Shown here piece by piece: positions 27,632 through 37,658 of a DNA stretch of 64,000 nt (position 1 is its first letter; each line of letters begins with the position of its first letter). Location: positions 124,001 to 188,000 of the forward strand of contig NZ_FNDG01000002.1 in the NCBI RefSeq assembly GCF_900100535.1, written 5' to 3'. Below the pieces are notes generated by a model that saw only the letters and a list, made by a program, of their open reading frames with translations, made no database searches and was not told the DNA's origin. Position numbers and translations under genes: made by a program. The DNA is from Phytopseudomonas flavescens (GTDB lineage Bacteria > Pseudomonadota > Gammaproteobacteria > Pseudomonadales > Pseudomonadaceae).

Positions 27632-28621
27632 ATGTACAAACCTCGTCTCGTCCATTCGTTCATGCGGCGGCTGGCGTTAGCCACCACCGCCTTCACCTTG
27701 TCCGCTGCGCTGCAGGCGGCCGAGCTGCCCAAGGAGCTGAAGCTCGACTATGCCTACTATTCACCGACCAGCCTGGTGCTCAAGCGCTTTGGCTGGTTGG
27801 AGGAGAGCGTAGGCCCCGCTACCAAGGTGAGTTGGGTGTTCAGCCAGGGCAGCAACCGCTCCCTCGAGTACCTGAACAGCGGCGGTGTGGATTTCGCTTC
27901 CACCGCCGGGCTGGCCGCAGTGCTGAGCCGTGCCAATGGCAGTCCGATCAAGACCGTATACGTCGCCAGCCGCCCGGAGTGGACCGCCCTGGTGGTGGCC
28001 AAGGATTCGCCGATCAAGACCCTGGAGGATCTCAAGGGCAAGAAGATCGCCGCCACCAAAGGCACCGACCCGTTCCTCTTCACCCTGCGTAGCCTGGCCA
28101 CCGTAGGCCTCGACAAGAACGATGTGGAACTGGTGCACCTGCAGCATCCGGATGGCCGTACCGCCCTGGAAAAGGGGGACGTCGACGCCTGGGCCGGCCT
28201 TGACCCGCTGCTCGCCGCCAGCCAGCTGCAGGCTGGCTCGCGCATCCTCTACCGCAATCTCGACTTCAACAGCTATGGGGTGGTGAGCGTTACCGAGACA
28301 TTCGCCAAGGAACATCCGCAGGCCATCGAAAAAGTGCTGGCCGCCTACGAAAAGGCGCGCGAGTGGGCTCGGGGCAACCCCGAGGAACTCGCCAAGATTC
28401 TCTCCGAAGAAGCCAAGCTGCCGCTGGAAGTGGCCAAGCTGCAACTGCAGCGCACCGACTTCAGCAACGCCCAGCCCGGCCCTGAGCATGTCGCGGCGCT
28501 CAAGGCTGCCGCACCCATCCTGCTGGAAGAGCAACTGGTGCGTCGTGGCACCGACGTGAACGCGGTGGTGGATGCGCTGATCGAGCCGTCCTTCGGCAAG
28601 CAGGCCGTCGCCGGCAAATAA
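27632..28621 (+). CDS. Sulfonate-type periplasmic binding protein (system 3)
   Basis: 329 residues with a signal peptide (residues 1-30, ending LQAA). The SsuA-like fold is indicated by LKLDYAYYSPTSLVLKRFG, SQGSNRSLEYLNSGGVDFAS and KDSPIKTLEDLKGKKIAATKG, a stronger aliphatic-sulfonate match than receptors 1 and 2. It heads an operon with permease and ATPase behind a candidate sigma54 promoter. Together with the nearby msuD/ssuD-like genes it most likely imports alkanesulfonates or sulfate esters during sulfate limitation. Confidence 0.9.
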   Translation: MYKPRLVHSFMRRLALATTAFTLSAALQAAELPKELKLDYAYYSPTSLVLKRFGWLEESVGPATKVSWVFSQGSNRSLEYLNSGGVDFASTAGLAAVLSRANGSPIKTVYVASRPEWTALVVAKDSPIKTLEDLKGKKIAATKGTDPFLFTLRSLATVGLDKNDVELVHLQHPDGRTALEKGDVDAWAGLDPLLAASQLQAGSRILYRNLDFNSYGVVSVTETFAKEHPQAIEKVLAAYEKAREWARGNPEELAKILSEEAKLPLEVAKLQLQRTDFSNAQPGPEHVAALKAAAPILLEEQLVRRGTDVNAVVDALIEPSFGKQAVAGK

Positions 28622-28694
28622 GGCGTGAGTGCAGCGCTTGCCGCCATTCGCCGCGACAGCGCTGTCCATGTCGCTTCAACAATCGGAGTCTGTC

Positions 28695-29528
28695 ATGACA
28701 ATCAAGAGCAAGCCGCTGCCGGCTTTGCGCGGTTTCCCATGGAAATCGGGGTTCGATGCCAGTGCCTGGCGTCGGCGCGCCAAGGGATTGGTCATCCCGC
28801 TGCTGCTGATCGTGTTTCTGGAGATCGTGGTGCGCATCGGCTGGGTTCCGTCCTATCAGATGCCGGCGCCCAGCGAGATCCTGCTGACCCTGCATGAGCT
28901 GGCCGAGGGGCCGCTGTGGGGGCATATCGGCGCCAGCCTGGCGCGGGTATTCGCCGGTTTCGCCATCGGCGCCGGGCTGGCCCTGCTGGTGGCCGCCTGG
29001 GTGGGCCTGAGTCGTGAGGCCGAAGCCTATCTGGAGCCCACCTTCGCCGGGCTGCGGGCGATTCCCAGCCTGGCCTGGGTGCCGCTGCTGTTGCTCTGGC
29101 TGGGCATCGACGAGACCTCCAAAGTCGTTCTTATCGCCATCGGCGCCTTCTTTCCGGTGTACGTCAACGGCGTCGCGGCCATCCGCAACATCGACCGCAA
29201 GCTGGTCGAGGTCGGCCAGATGTACGGCTTCAGCTCGCGTCGCCTGGCCTGGCGCATTCTCCTGCCAGCGGCGCTGCCCGGGCTGATGACCGGTATTCGC
29301 AGCGGGCTCAGCCTGGCCTGGATGTTTCTGGTCGCTGCCGAACTGATCGCCGCCACCAAGGGGCTCGGTTACCTGCTCACCGATGGCAGGGAAACCTCGC
29401 GGCCGGATATCGTCCTGGCCTCGATCATCGTCCTGGCCTTGCTCGGCAAGCTCAGCGATGGCCTGCTGGCGAGGCTGGAGCAGCGTTTGCTGGGTTGGCG
29501 TGACGCATTCACTGGCAAGGAGGTGTGA
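28695..29528 (+). CDS. Sulfonate-type ABC permease (system 3)
   Basis: 277 residues, about six membrane helices. The ATPase-docking loop is at KLVEVGQMYGFSSRRLAWRILLPAA (EAA-like). The ATG at 28695, six bases after CGGAG, was chosen; an upstream in-frame start at 28629 would add a non-hydrophobic 22-residue leader with no RBS. One base separates it from the ATPase gene. Confidence 0.9.
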   Translation: MTIKSKPLPALRGFPWKSGFDASAWRRRAKGLVIPLLLIVFLEIVVRIGWVPSYQMPAPSEILLTLHELAEGPLWGHIGASLARVFAGFAIGAGLALLVAAWVGLSREAEAYLEPTFAGLRAIPSLAWVPLLLLWLGIDETSKVVLIAIGAFFPVYVNGVAAIRNIDRKLVEVGQMYGFSSRRLAWRILLPAALPGLMTGIRSGLSLAWMFLVAAELIAATKGLGYLLTDGRETSRPDIVLASIIVLALLGKLSDGLLARLEQRLLGWRDAFTGKEV

Positions 29529-29529
29529 G

Positions 29530-30249
29530 ATGGCTGCGTCATTGCTGGATATCCGTGTGGAGCGCAAGAGCTTCGCTGGCGTGACCGTGCTGCAGAACGT
29601 CGCTTTATCCCTGCGTGAGCGGGAGATCGTCAGCCTGCTGGGCCCCAGTGGCTGCGGCAAGAGCACCTTGTTGCGCATCGTCGCGGGCCTGGAGCGTGAG
29701 TTCAGTGGCCGCGTGCAGCTCGCTGAGCAGGGCGGCGACGTCTCTTTCGTGTTTCAGGAGCCGCGGTTGATGCCCTGGCTCACGGTGGAGCAGAACATCG
29801 GCTTTGCCGACGATCGCGACTACGACCGTGAGCGCGTGGCACAACTGATCGCCGAAGTGGGCCTGGAGGGTTTCGCCAGCGCGCTGCCCAAGGAGCTCTC
29901 CGGCGGCATGGCGCAGCGCGTCGCCCTGGCTCGCGGGCTCTATTCGCGGCCACGGGTATTGCTGCTCGACGAACCCTTCAGTGCAGTGGATGCCTTCACC
30001 CGCATGAAACTGCAGGATCTGCTCCTCGAACTGGCGGAGCACCATGGCATTGCCCTGTTGGTGGTGACCCACGACGTGGACGAGGCGCTGTATCTCAGTG
30101 ACCGTGTGCTGGTGATGGGCAGTCGCCCCAGCGGCATTCGGCAGGAGTTGATCGTCAACCTGCCACGCCCCCGTGACCGCCGCGATGGCGAACTGTCACG
30201 GCTCAAAGCCGAGGCGCTGACGGAGCTGCACCTGGCTCATGCCATTTAG
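29530..30249 (+). CDS. Sulfonate-type ABC ATPase (system 3)
   Basis: 239 residues of the SsuB subfamily. Walker A GPSGCGKST, Q-loop VFQEPRLMPW, signature LSGGMAQRVALARGL, Walker B LLLDEP and H-loop VVTHDVDEA are all intact. It completes the third transporter. It has no insertion, and so provides an internal reference for the abnormal system 2 ATPase. Confidence 0.92.
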   Translation: MAASLLDIRVERKSFAGVTVLQNVALSLREREIVSLLGPSGCGKSTLLRIVAGLEREFSGRVQLAEQGGDVSFVFQEPRLMPWLTVEQNIGFADDRDYDRERVAQLIAEVGLEGFASALPKELSGGMAQRVALARGLYSRPRVLLLDEPFSAVDAFTRMKLQDLLLELAEHHGIALLVVTHDVDEALYLSDRVLVMGSRPSGIRQELIVNLPRPRDRRDGELSRLKAEALTELHLAHAI

Positions 30250-30286
30250 GGCGTTGTCCGATGCAGGCAGATAGGCCCGTCGCGAT

Positions 30287-30793
30287 ATGAATGCCGGCAT
30301 GCAGCCACCCGCAAACGAACATTTCATGCGCCTTGCCCTTGCCCAGGGACGTCTGGCGCTACCTGGCTGTTTGCCCAACCCGCCTGTGGGGTGCGTGTTG
30401 GTGAAGGAGGGGGAAGTGATCGGCCGGGGCTTCACCCAACCTCCAGGCTTTCACCATGCCGAAGCCATGGCGCTGGCGGCCATGCGGCTCGTGTCGAAAC
30501 GTCAACAGGCCCTGGAGCGATTACCGCGCGATCACACCGGCGTTACGGCCTACGTGACACTCGAGCCGTGCTCCTTTCATGGGCGAACACCATCCTGCGC
30601 CCAAGCCCTGGTAGCAAGCGGTATCAGGCAAGTGTTCGTCGGCATGCTCGACCCCGATCCGAGAAACTCAGGGGCAGGTGTGAAGATTCTGCGTCATGCA
30701 GGCATCGACGTTGTCGTTGGCGTGTTGGCCGAGGAAGCGGACAGGGATCTTGCCGAGTACCTCATCGGCAAGACTGCCTGCTCGGGTCATTGA
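30287..30793 (+). CDS. RibD-type cytidine deaminase-like protein
   Basis: 168 residues covering only the deaminase half of RibD. The zinc site is complete: HHAEAMAL (His/Glu) and TLEPCSFHGRTPSCAQAL (PC-x-C type). The reductase domain of full RibD is absent, as in stand-alone deaminases found in Pseudomonas. Between AEAMALAA and PRDHTGVTAYVTLEPC there is an extra ~11-residue segment, RLVSKRQQALE, which nearly matches the end of the element inside the system 2 ATPase. The natural substrate is a pyrimidine-like amine; the role is unproven. Confidence 0.78.
   Translation: MNAGMQPPANEHFMRLALAQGRLALPGCLPNPPVGCVLVKEGEVIGRGFTQPPGFHHAEAMALAAMRLVSKRQQALERLPRDHTGVTAYVTLEPCSFHGRTPSCAQALVASGIRQVFVGMLDPDPRNSGAGVKILRHAGIDVVVGVLAEEADRDLAEYLIGKTACSGH
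30478..30516. repeat. 39-bp copy of the right end of the 267-bp element, inside the deaminase gene
   Basis: Aligned without gaps to 22148-22186, the two stretches agree at about 32 of 39 bases, including the uninterrupted GAAACGTCAACAG core of the terminal repeat. Both are translated in the same frame (RLVSKRQQAL versus RLALKRQQTL). It is probably a fixed remnant or excision scar; chance similarity is unlikely but not excluded. Confidence 0.5.
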
Positions 30794-30943
30794 CGCCTGT
30801 GCCCCGTTGACCAGAATGCGCCGATCTTGGCTGAACAGGCAGAGCGCGATGGGGCGAAGGGCCGATGGCATGTTCATGTGGCTTCTGGCAGTGGTACCAA
30901 GACAAGCGATCGGAAGCCAGGCTTGCTGGCAATCTCGGCGTTC

Positions 30944-31318
30944 TCATACGTCATAAGGCGTGCCCTGATGGAAACGCATGACCCAGGTGCCGTCCTGCCG
31001 GCTCCAGATCGAACTCCGCCTGGCGTGCTGGACGACCCCCTCGCGCTCTACGTGGCTGTTGTAGGTCAGCTGAACCGTCTGCGTGTCCAGGCGACGGATA
31101 CGCAGATCGTCCAGCGGCAGTTGCGCCTGGATATCTTGCCCCGCAGATTCGGACAGCAGTGACTGACTGCGCGAGTAACGGTTGCCGGAGCGGCCGAACT
31201 CGAAAAAGTCGGCGGAGAAATGCCGTTCTTGAAACGCCAGGTCGTAACGCGACGTGCCCCTCCACATGGCTTCCTCGAGCGTGGTCAGCGTTGCGATTTC
31301 TTCGGATGTCAGCGACAT
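30944..31318 (-). CDS. DUF4440 / SnoaL-like protein
   Basis: 124 residues with an NTF2-like cone fold. The DUF4440 layout is clear: an N-terminal helix EEIATLTTLEEAMWRG, then DFFEFGRSGNRYSRSQ, and the closing strand pair HARRSSIWSRQDGTWVMRFHQG. These small proteins are often annotated as ketosteroid-isomerase-like without known substrate. It is separated by 123 bp from the phosphatase gene upstream on the same strand. Confidence 0.8.
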   Translation of the reverse strand: MSLTSEEIATLTTLEEAMWRGTSRYDLAFQERHFSADFFEFGRSGNRYSRSQSLLSESAGQDIQAQLPLDDLRIRRLDTQTVQLTYNSHVEREGVVQHARRSSIWSRQDGTWVMRFHQGTPYDV

Positions 31319-31441
31319 GCAGCACGCCTCGTTCTATTTCTTCAATCAGGGACGCACGATGACTCGAGTGCCACCCACCCTGGTGAGGTTACTCCGGCGC
31401 TACCAAGCGAACGAAGCGGACTCTGACAGGCAGGGAACCTC

Positions 31442-32056
31442 CTAGCCATGTTGTCCGCTTTCCCAAAGCTGACGCAGTGAGCGTCGTTGCAAACGCTGCA
31501 GATCTGCAGCGCTGCTTGTCGCCATGAAGCCTTGTGCATTGGCCAGTTGCCAGGTGAACAGGTCGGCGAAGTTCTGCTGGCTCAGCGCACGAATGACCTT
31601 GGCGACGAAACCGTGGGCAACCAGTGCGACAGGGGTGTCGCCGTACTGCTGTTGCAGCTGGAGCAGGCCATCGCGTATGCGCAGGGCCACCGTCTCGATG
31701 GTTTCCCCGCCCGTTGGGGCGTCACTCCAGCGCCGGGTGATGTTGCGGGCCCACAGATCCGGATGACGCCGCTGTGCTTGCGCCTGGGTCAAACCTTCGA
31801 AGACGCCGACATCGCGCTCGCGAAATGCGCTGACTACCTTGGCGTTGGTATTGCCGGCCTGAGCGATGATGTCCGCCGTTTGACGTGCACGCAGCAATGG
31901 CGAGCACAGTATGTGCTGGATGTCGGCAGGCAGGATTCTGGCCAACTGCTGTGCCTGTTCGATACCCCGTTCGGTCAGCGCGGGGTCAAGCGCACCGAGG
32001 TAGTGCTGTTCGCTATTGAAGGCGGTTTCGCCGTGACGCAGGACGAGCAGTTTCAT
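31442..32056 (-). CDS. Histidine phosphatase family protein (phosphoglycerate-mutase-like)
   Basis: 204 residues. The catalytic LRHGE motif at residues 6-10 contains the phosphorylated histidine. The partner ERDVGVFEGLT and the second histidine in ALVAHGF complete the active site. This branch 1 family removes phosphate from small metabolites (CobC/GpmB-like). It lies 66 bp downstream of the ssuD-like gene and may be read through from the organosulfur operon, but a functional link is not obvious. Confidence 0.88.
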   Translation of the reverse strand: MKLLVLRHGETAFNSEQHYLGALDPALTERGIEQAQQLARILPADIQHILCSPLLRARQTADIIAQAGNTNAKVVSAFRERDVGVFEGLTQAQAQRRHPDLWARNITRRWSDAPTGGETIETVALRIRDGLLQLQQQYGDTPVALVAHGFVAKVIRALSQQNFADLFTWQLANAQGFMATSSAADLQRLQRRSLRQLWESGQHG

Positions 32057-32122
32057 GGGGCTGTCGATGTTTTCTGGCGAGCGGGGGAGCAGGCAGGCGC
32101 GCTAGGCGTCTGCCTGCAATGC

Positions 32123-33253
32123 TCAGGCTACTTTGCCCTTGGCGGCGCGGATATCGAATGCCCCCCCGGTGAAGGCGCCATCGACGGTGACCTTGCTCTT
32201 GCCTGGCAGCAGCGGGAACACCAGTTCGGCAAAGCGGTAGGCTTCTTCCAGGTGCGGGTAGCCGGAGAGCACGAAGCTGTCGACGCCCAGGTCGGCATAT
32301 TCCTGAAGACGTGCAGCTACCGTTTGCGGATCGCCGACCAGTGCCGTACCTGCACCGCCGCGTACCAGGCCGACGCCGGCCCACAGGTTGGGCGCCACCT
32401 CCAACTTGTCGCGCTGGCCGCCGTGCAGGGCCGCCATGCGCCGCTGACCTTCGGAATCCATCTTGGCGTAATTGGTCTGGGCGGCGGCGATGCTGTCGTC
32501 GTCCAGATGGCTGATCAGCTCCTCGGCGGCCGCCCAGGCGGCAGCGTCGGTCTCCCGTACGATCACGTGCAGACGTACCCCGAAGCGCACCGTGCGGCCA
32601 TAGGCGGCTGCCCGGGCACGCACGTCGGCGATCTTCTCGGCGACTGCCGCGGGCGGCTCGCCCCAGGTCAGGTAGGCGTCGACATGCTTGGCTGCCAGGT
32701 CGTGGGCCGCCGGGGACGAACCGCCGAAGTACAGGGGTGGGTAGGGCGTCTGTACCGGCGGGAAGAAGTTCTGCGCACCGCGCACCTTGAGGTGTTCGCC
32801 ATCGAAGTTGACAGTCTCGCCTTGCAGGAGCTGGCGCCAGATGCCGAGAAACTCGTCGGATGCCGCATAGCGCTGATCATGATCGAGAAATACACCGTCC
32901 GCTTCCAGCTCGGTAGCGTCGCCGCCTGGTACCACGTTGAGCAGCAGCCGGCCGCCGCTGGCCTGGTCGAGGCTGGCCGCCTGGCGGGCCGAGGCGGTGG
33001 GATTGCCCAGCGAGGTGCGCAGCGCCACCAGCAGCTTGATGCGCTGGGTGACCGGCACCAGACTCGCCGCCGTGACCCAGGGATCGAGGCAGCTGGCGCC
33101 GGTTGGAATCAGCAGGCCATCGTAGCCGAGCTGGTCGGCGGCCACGGCGATCTGCCGCATGTAGGCGTTGGTGGCGGGGCGCCCGCTCCCGGAGTGGCCC
33201 AGGTAGCGGGTGTCGCCGGAGGTGGGAAGAAACCAGAATATGTCCAGGCTCAT
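32123..33253 (-). CDS. FMNH2-dependent alkanesulfonate monooxygenase (SsuD/MsuD family)
   Basis: 376 residues, a bacterial luciferase-like TIM barrel. SsuD hallmarks are present: [10 protein letters not shown], the conserved Cys in [40 protein letters not shown] (substrate/flavin arginine) and [19 protein letters not shown]. It cleaves the C-S bond of a sulfonate with O2 and FMNH2, giving sulfite and an aldehyde. It is the last sulfur gene of the minus-strand operon and is distinct from MsuD 2 kb upstream (different C-terminus), suggesting a different chain-length preference. No flavin reductase gene lies in the window. Confidence 0.9.
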   Translation of the reverse strand: MSLDIFWFLPTSGDTRYLGHSGSGRPATNAYMRQIAVAADQLGYDGLLIPTGASCLDPWVTAASLVPVTQRIKLLVALRTSLGNPTASARQAASLDQASGGRLLLNVVPGGDATELEADGVFLDHDQRYAASDEFLGIWRQLLQGETVNFDGEHLKVRGAQNFFPPVQTPYPPLYFGGSSPAAHDLAAKHVDAYLTWGEPPAAVAEKIADVRARAAAYGRTVRFGVRLHVIVRETDAAAWAAAEELISHLDDDSIAAAQTNYAKMDSEGQRRMAALHGGQRDKLEVAPNLWAGVGLVRGGAGTALVGDPQTVAARLQEYADLGVDSFVLSGYPHLEEAYRFAELVFPLLPGKSKVTVDGAFTGGAFDIRAAKGKVA

Positions 33254-33333
33254 GGAGTGCGTCCTTTACGCGATGGGTGAGGGAAGGCGGTTCACGCCTT
33301 CGTCTATCGCATGCTCGGCATGGGTATCGGTTG

Positions 33334-34434
<1,101 letters not shown>

Positions 34435-34442
34435 GGTTATCC

Positions 34443-35630
34443 CTATGAGTAGAAGGTTGGCGTGGGGCGTGTCTGGTTGAGAGCCCAGTCGCCCAGTTCC
34501 TGGATCTTGTAGTCCACGGGGTCGTGCAGGGTTTGCGTGCGCAGGTTGCGCCAGTGTCTATCGAGGCGCAGCGAGGCATGGGTGGCGCGAGCGCCGGTGA
34601 CTTCGAACAGGCGGTTGCAGATATCCAGGCCGGTACGGCTGGCGGCCACCTTGGCGGTGGAGATGGAAATGGCCAGGCGGGCGCGTTCTTCGGCGCTTAG
34701 CGCATGTTCCTTGTTCCAGGCCTCGTCGAGCTGCGTGGCGGCACGTTCGACCAGCAGGCGTACACCTTCCAGGCCAACCCAGAATTCACCGTAGTGGCGC
34801 AGGATGTACGGGTCCTCGCTGGTGTGCTGGGCCTTGGATCTGAACCACGGGCGACCCTCCTTGAGGGTGTAGTGGCGTGCGTCCTCCAGAGCACCTTCGG
34901 CGATGCCGAGAAAGATGTGCGAGAAGTGCAATTGCGCGATCAGTGGCCGGAGACAGGCGAACGGTGTACTCAGCGGGCCGGGGTCGAGGAGCAACTCCTC
35001 TTCCTCGACACGCACCCGCTCGAAGGTCGCGCTGCCGCTGTCGGTCTGTCGCTGGCCCATGTTGTTCCAGTCGTCATGCAGGGTGATACCGGTACGGCCA
35101 CTGGGGATCGCGGCGATCAGCAACTTGCCCCCGGCACTCTCGTCGACGGCCGAGGCGATCAGCATCTCCGAGTCGGTGGCGCCCGAGCAGAAGCTCTTCT
35201 TGCCGGAGAACTCGCGCCAGCCGTCGAACTTCTTGACGATGGTTCGGGTGTCAAGCGGGTTCAGGGCGTTGCCCCAGAACCAGTTCTTGCGTGCCGTCTG
35301 CTCGTACCAGGGTTGCCATTGCTCCGGCCGCGAGAACAGGCGCACGGTGGCCAGCATCAGGTGCTGGAAGCCGAACACATGGGCGATGGAACTGTCGACC
35401 TTGGCGAATTCACGCACCACCCCCAGGGTCTCGGTCCAGCTGGCACCCAGGCCGCCGAACTGAGTGGGGATGCTGAGCGCGAGCAGACCGCTCTGGCGGA
35501 TGGCATCGCGTTCGGCTTTTGGCGTGCCGCCCGCTTCGTCGCGCTCGACAGCGCTTTCGGCAAAGTCGGCGGCCAGCTTTCGCGCGGTTTGCAGCGGGCT
35601 GAGAACTGCGGCTTTCTGATGGGCGCTCAC
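34443..35630 (-). CDS. msuC: Acyl-CoA-dehydrogenase-fold flavin monooxygenase (MsuC / SfnB type)
   Basis: 395 residues with an acyl-CoA dehydrogenase fold (helical N-domain, beta middle domain, helical C-domain). Members of this branch such as DszC, SfnB and MsuC use FMNH2 and O2 on sulfur compounds rather than acyl-CoA. The segment [14 protein letters not shown] and the C-terminal [23 protein letters not shown] are typical. The start is GTG at 35630, overlapping the msuD stop (GTGA). It may oxidise methanesulfinate or a related S-compound. The choice between MsuC and SfnB names rests on context. Confidence 0.82.
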   Translation of the reverse strand: MSAHQKAAVLSPLQTARKLAADFAESAVERDEAGGTPKAERDAIRQSGLLALSIPTQFGGLGASWTETLGVVREFAKVDSSIAHVFGFQHLMLATVRLFSRPEQWQPWYEQTARKNWFWGNALNPLDTRTIVKKFDGWREFSGKKSFCSGATDSEMLIASAVDESAGGKLLIAAIPSGRTGITLHDDWNNMGQRQTDSGSATFERVRVEEEELLLDPGPLSTPFACLRPLIAQLHFSHIFLGIAEGALEDARHYTLKEGRPWFRSKAQHTSEDPYILRHYGEFWVGLEGVRLLVERAATQLDEAWNKEHALSAEERARLAISISTAKVAASRTGLDICNRLFEVTGARATHASLRLDRHWRNLRTQTLHDPVDYKIQELGDWALNQTRPTPTFYS

Positions 35631-36784
35631 GCGTGTGTCCTCGCGGTCTGGGTAGTGGGCAGCACGTCGTTGGCGATCATTTCGCCGAATGGGCCTGTGA
35701 GGTTGGTGATGCCGCGCCCGGCCAGGCTGGCGTAGGGTTCGGGCAGAAGCGGGAAGACCAGCTCGGCGAAACGGTAGGCTTCCTCGAGGTGGGGGTAGCC
35801 CGAGAAAATGAAGCTGTCGATGCCCAGGTCGGCGTACTCCTTGATGCGAGCCGCCACCTGCTGCGGGTCACCGACCAGCGCGGTGCCGGCCCCGCCGCGC
35901 ACCAGGCCGACGCCGGCCCACAGGTTGGGGGCGATTTCCAGGCCGTCGCGGCGGCCGCCATGCAGGGCGGCCATGCGCCGTTGGCCTTCGGAGTCGAAAC
36001 GCGAGAAGGACTTCTGCGCGGCCTCGATGGTTTCGTCCGAGATGTGCTCGATCAAACGATCTGCCGCTGCCCAGGCTTGTTCCGCCGTTTCCCGGACGAT
36101 CACGTGCAGGCGAATGCCGAATTTCAGGGTACGGCCATGTTTGGCGGCGCGGGCGCGCACGTCGGCGATTTTCTCTGCCACTGCGGCCGGCGGTTCGCCC
36201 CAGGTCAGGTAGACGTCCAACTGCTCGGCAGCGAGTTCATGAGCAGCCTCCGATGAGCCGCCGAAGTACAGCGGCGGGTAGGGGCGCTGCAGCGGTGGGT
36301 AGAGAGCCTTGGCATTGTCGACCTTGAGGTGCTTGCCGTCGAAATCCACGGCTTCTCCTTGCAGGACACGACGCCAGATGCGCAGGAATTCGTCGGTGAC
36401 TTCGTAGCGCTCGGCATGGCTGAGGTGAATGCCGTCGCCGCGATTCTCGTCCGGGTCGCCGCCGGTGACGACATTGATCAGCAGGCGTCCGCCCGACAAG
36501 CGATCGAGGGTCGCGGTCATGCGTGCCGAGACGGTCGGCGAGATGATTCCGGGGCGGATGGCGACCAGATAACGCAGGCGCTCCGTCATGGGCGCCAGGG
36601 CCGAGGCGACGACCCACGAGTCTTCGCAGGAGCGGCCGGTTGGAATCAGCACGCCGTAATAGCCCAGGCCGTCCGCGGCCTGGGCGATCTGCTTGAGGTA
36701 GTTGAGGCTTACCGGGCGTGCGCCCTGACTGGTACCGAGAAAGTGGCCATCGCCATGGGTCGGCAGGAACCAGAAGACATTCAT
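35627..36784 (-). CDS. msuD: Methanesulfonate/alkanesulfonate monooxygenase MsuD
   Basis: 385 residues. It is a near-family match to P. aeruginosa Msu[30 protein letters not shown] with the conserved Cys, [15 protein letters not shown], and the long C-terminal tail [18 protein letters not shown]. It desulfonates methanesulfonate and short alkanesulfonates using FMNH2. The start at 36784 gives the conserved N-terminus with GGAGG ten bases before; a longer frame reaching 36931 would run across the promoter. It is first in the operon msuD-msuC-sfnR-ssuD-like. A sigma54 promoter candidate lies 150 bp upstream. msuE, the FMN reductase normally adjacent, is missing. Confidence 0.93.
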   Translation of the reverse strand: MNVFWFLPTHGDGHFLGTSQGARPVSLNYLKQIAQAADGLGYYGVLIPTGRSCEDSWVVASALAPMTERLRYLVAIRPGIISPTVSARMTATLDRLSGGRLLINVVTGGDPDENRGDGIHLSHAERYEVTDEFLRIWRRVLQGEAVDFDGKHLKVDNAKALYPPLQRPYPPLYFGGSSEAAHELAAEQLDVYLTWGEPPAAVAEKIADVRARAAKHGRTLKFGIRLHVIVRETAEQAWAAADRLIEHISDETIEAAQKSFSRFDSEGQRRMAALHGGRRDGLEIAPNLWAGVGLVRGGAGTALVGDPQQVAARIKEYADLGIDSFIFSGYPHLEEAYRFAELVFPLLPEPYASLAGRGITNLTGPFGEMIANDVLPTTQTARTHA

Positions 36785-36933
36785 AGGGCAGCCTCCCGCT
36801 CGTTGCGGGCCTGTAGCCGGCCTGCATGGATCGAGACCGCTGACGGTCTCAGTTGGGGTGTAGATGCGTTGCGGCGAGCAATCATGTTCGCGTCCTGTGG
36901 CAGAGCCCCGTGAGCAGGGCGGCACGGGCATGC

Positions 36934-36949
36934 AGCAAGAGCTGTACCA
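36934..36949 (-). promoter_or_regulatory. Candidate sigma54 (-24/-12) promoter of the msuD operon
   Basis: On the minus strand TGGTAC-AGCTC-TTGCT matches TGGCAC-N5-TTGCW at all but one base, with correct GG/GC spacing. Transcription would start near 36923, giving a leader of about 140 bases. SfnR, a sigma54 activator, is encoded in the operon it would drive. Confidence 0.65.
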
Positions 36950-36998
36950 AGCACCCGTAGCTGCGGATTTCGCGGCCTCGCGGCGCCTGGTGAAGGAC

Positions 36999-37057
36999 CA
37001 GCTGTTGCTCCGCCGAACCTAGTGTTGTGCAGCTGTTGCTGAGCAAACAGTTGTTGG
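36999..37057. promoter_or_regulatory. Candidate SfnR enhancer region upstream of msuD
   Basis: CAGCTGTTGCT occurs twice (36999-37009 and 37030-37040), 31 bp apart, close to three helical turns. The second copy forms the palindrome GCTGTT-N8-AACAGT (37032-37051). Its centre lies 94 bp from the -24 GG of the promoter. The palindrome matches 27458-27477. Confidence 0.5.
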
Positions 37058-37144
37058 GCGTACAGCGCGGATACAGAGGAGGGTTGCATGGTGCGGGGCA
37101 TGGGGTGCTCGTTTCGCGTCCTGGTCATCAGGGTTATACGAGCA

Positions 37145-37565
37145 ACGGCTTATTCTTCAAAAGAATTTGAATGGATATAGATATATCCATATTTGATTTT
37201 TTGTTGTTAATCCCGTTTCTGAAGATTTAGATAAAAATCTATAAATATCATGATTTTATTGGTTATATATAATGTGATTTATCGATCATGTTCCTGCTTT
37301 GCACGTGATCAGGTATCAGGCTCGGTAACCGCTAGGCTGCTTGTGACCAATGAGGCCAAAACGCTTTTTACGGATTTTCTCTCTACATGGCGGCCTGTTC
37401 GAGGGTTGTGCCGCCAAAGTGTCTGTCATGCAACAGCGCTGGGCTTCAGATGCCCCGTCGCGATGGCGACAGCTATCAACGTCCGGGGGGCGTCTTCATG
37501 TGTCTAAAAATAAATCCATTTATTATCAATGACTTAATGGGTTTTATTAAATTGATTGCCAGATT
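37145..37565. other. AT-rich intergenic stretch with several palindromes
   Basis: About 420 bp much poorer in GC than the rest of the window, lying between sseA and the msuD promoter. It contains ATTCTT-CAA-AAGAAT (37152-37166), a 20-bp near-perfect palindrome ATGGATATA-GA-TATATCCAT (37171-37190) and TAGAT-AAAA-ATCTA nearby. No convincing gene is present. It may bind a LysR-type or other sulfur regulator, or be foreign sequence. Confidence 0.5.
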
Positions 37566-37658
37566 GTTTGATGCCGTGCGCCGCTCTTCGCACGCCCGGC
37601 GCCCGGTGTGCTACGTCGGGGCGGCGGGATCCGCCCCGAAGGGATGCCGTCAGGCTTG

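Noticed and set aside
31487..33280. 597-codon plus-strand frame opposite the phosphatase and ssuD-like genes
   Set aside because: Mirrors two well-supported minus-strand genes and has no domain of its own.
36785..37128. 115-codon minus-strand frame ending at the msuD start (ATGA overlap)
   Set aside because: It is crossed by the sigma54 promoter candidate and the enhancer repeats, has low-complexity composition and no recognisable domain, so it is more likely leader and promoter DNA.
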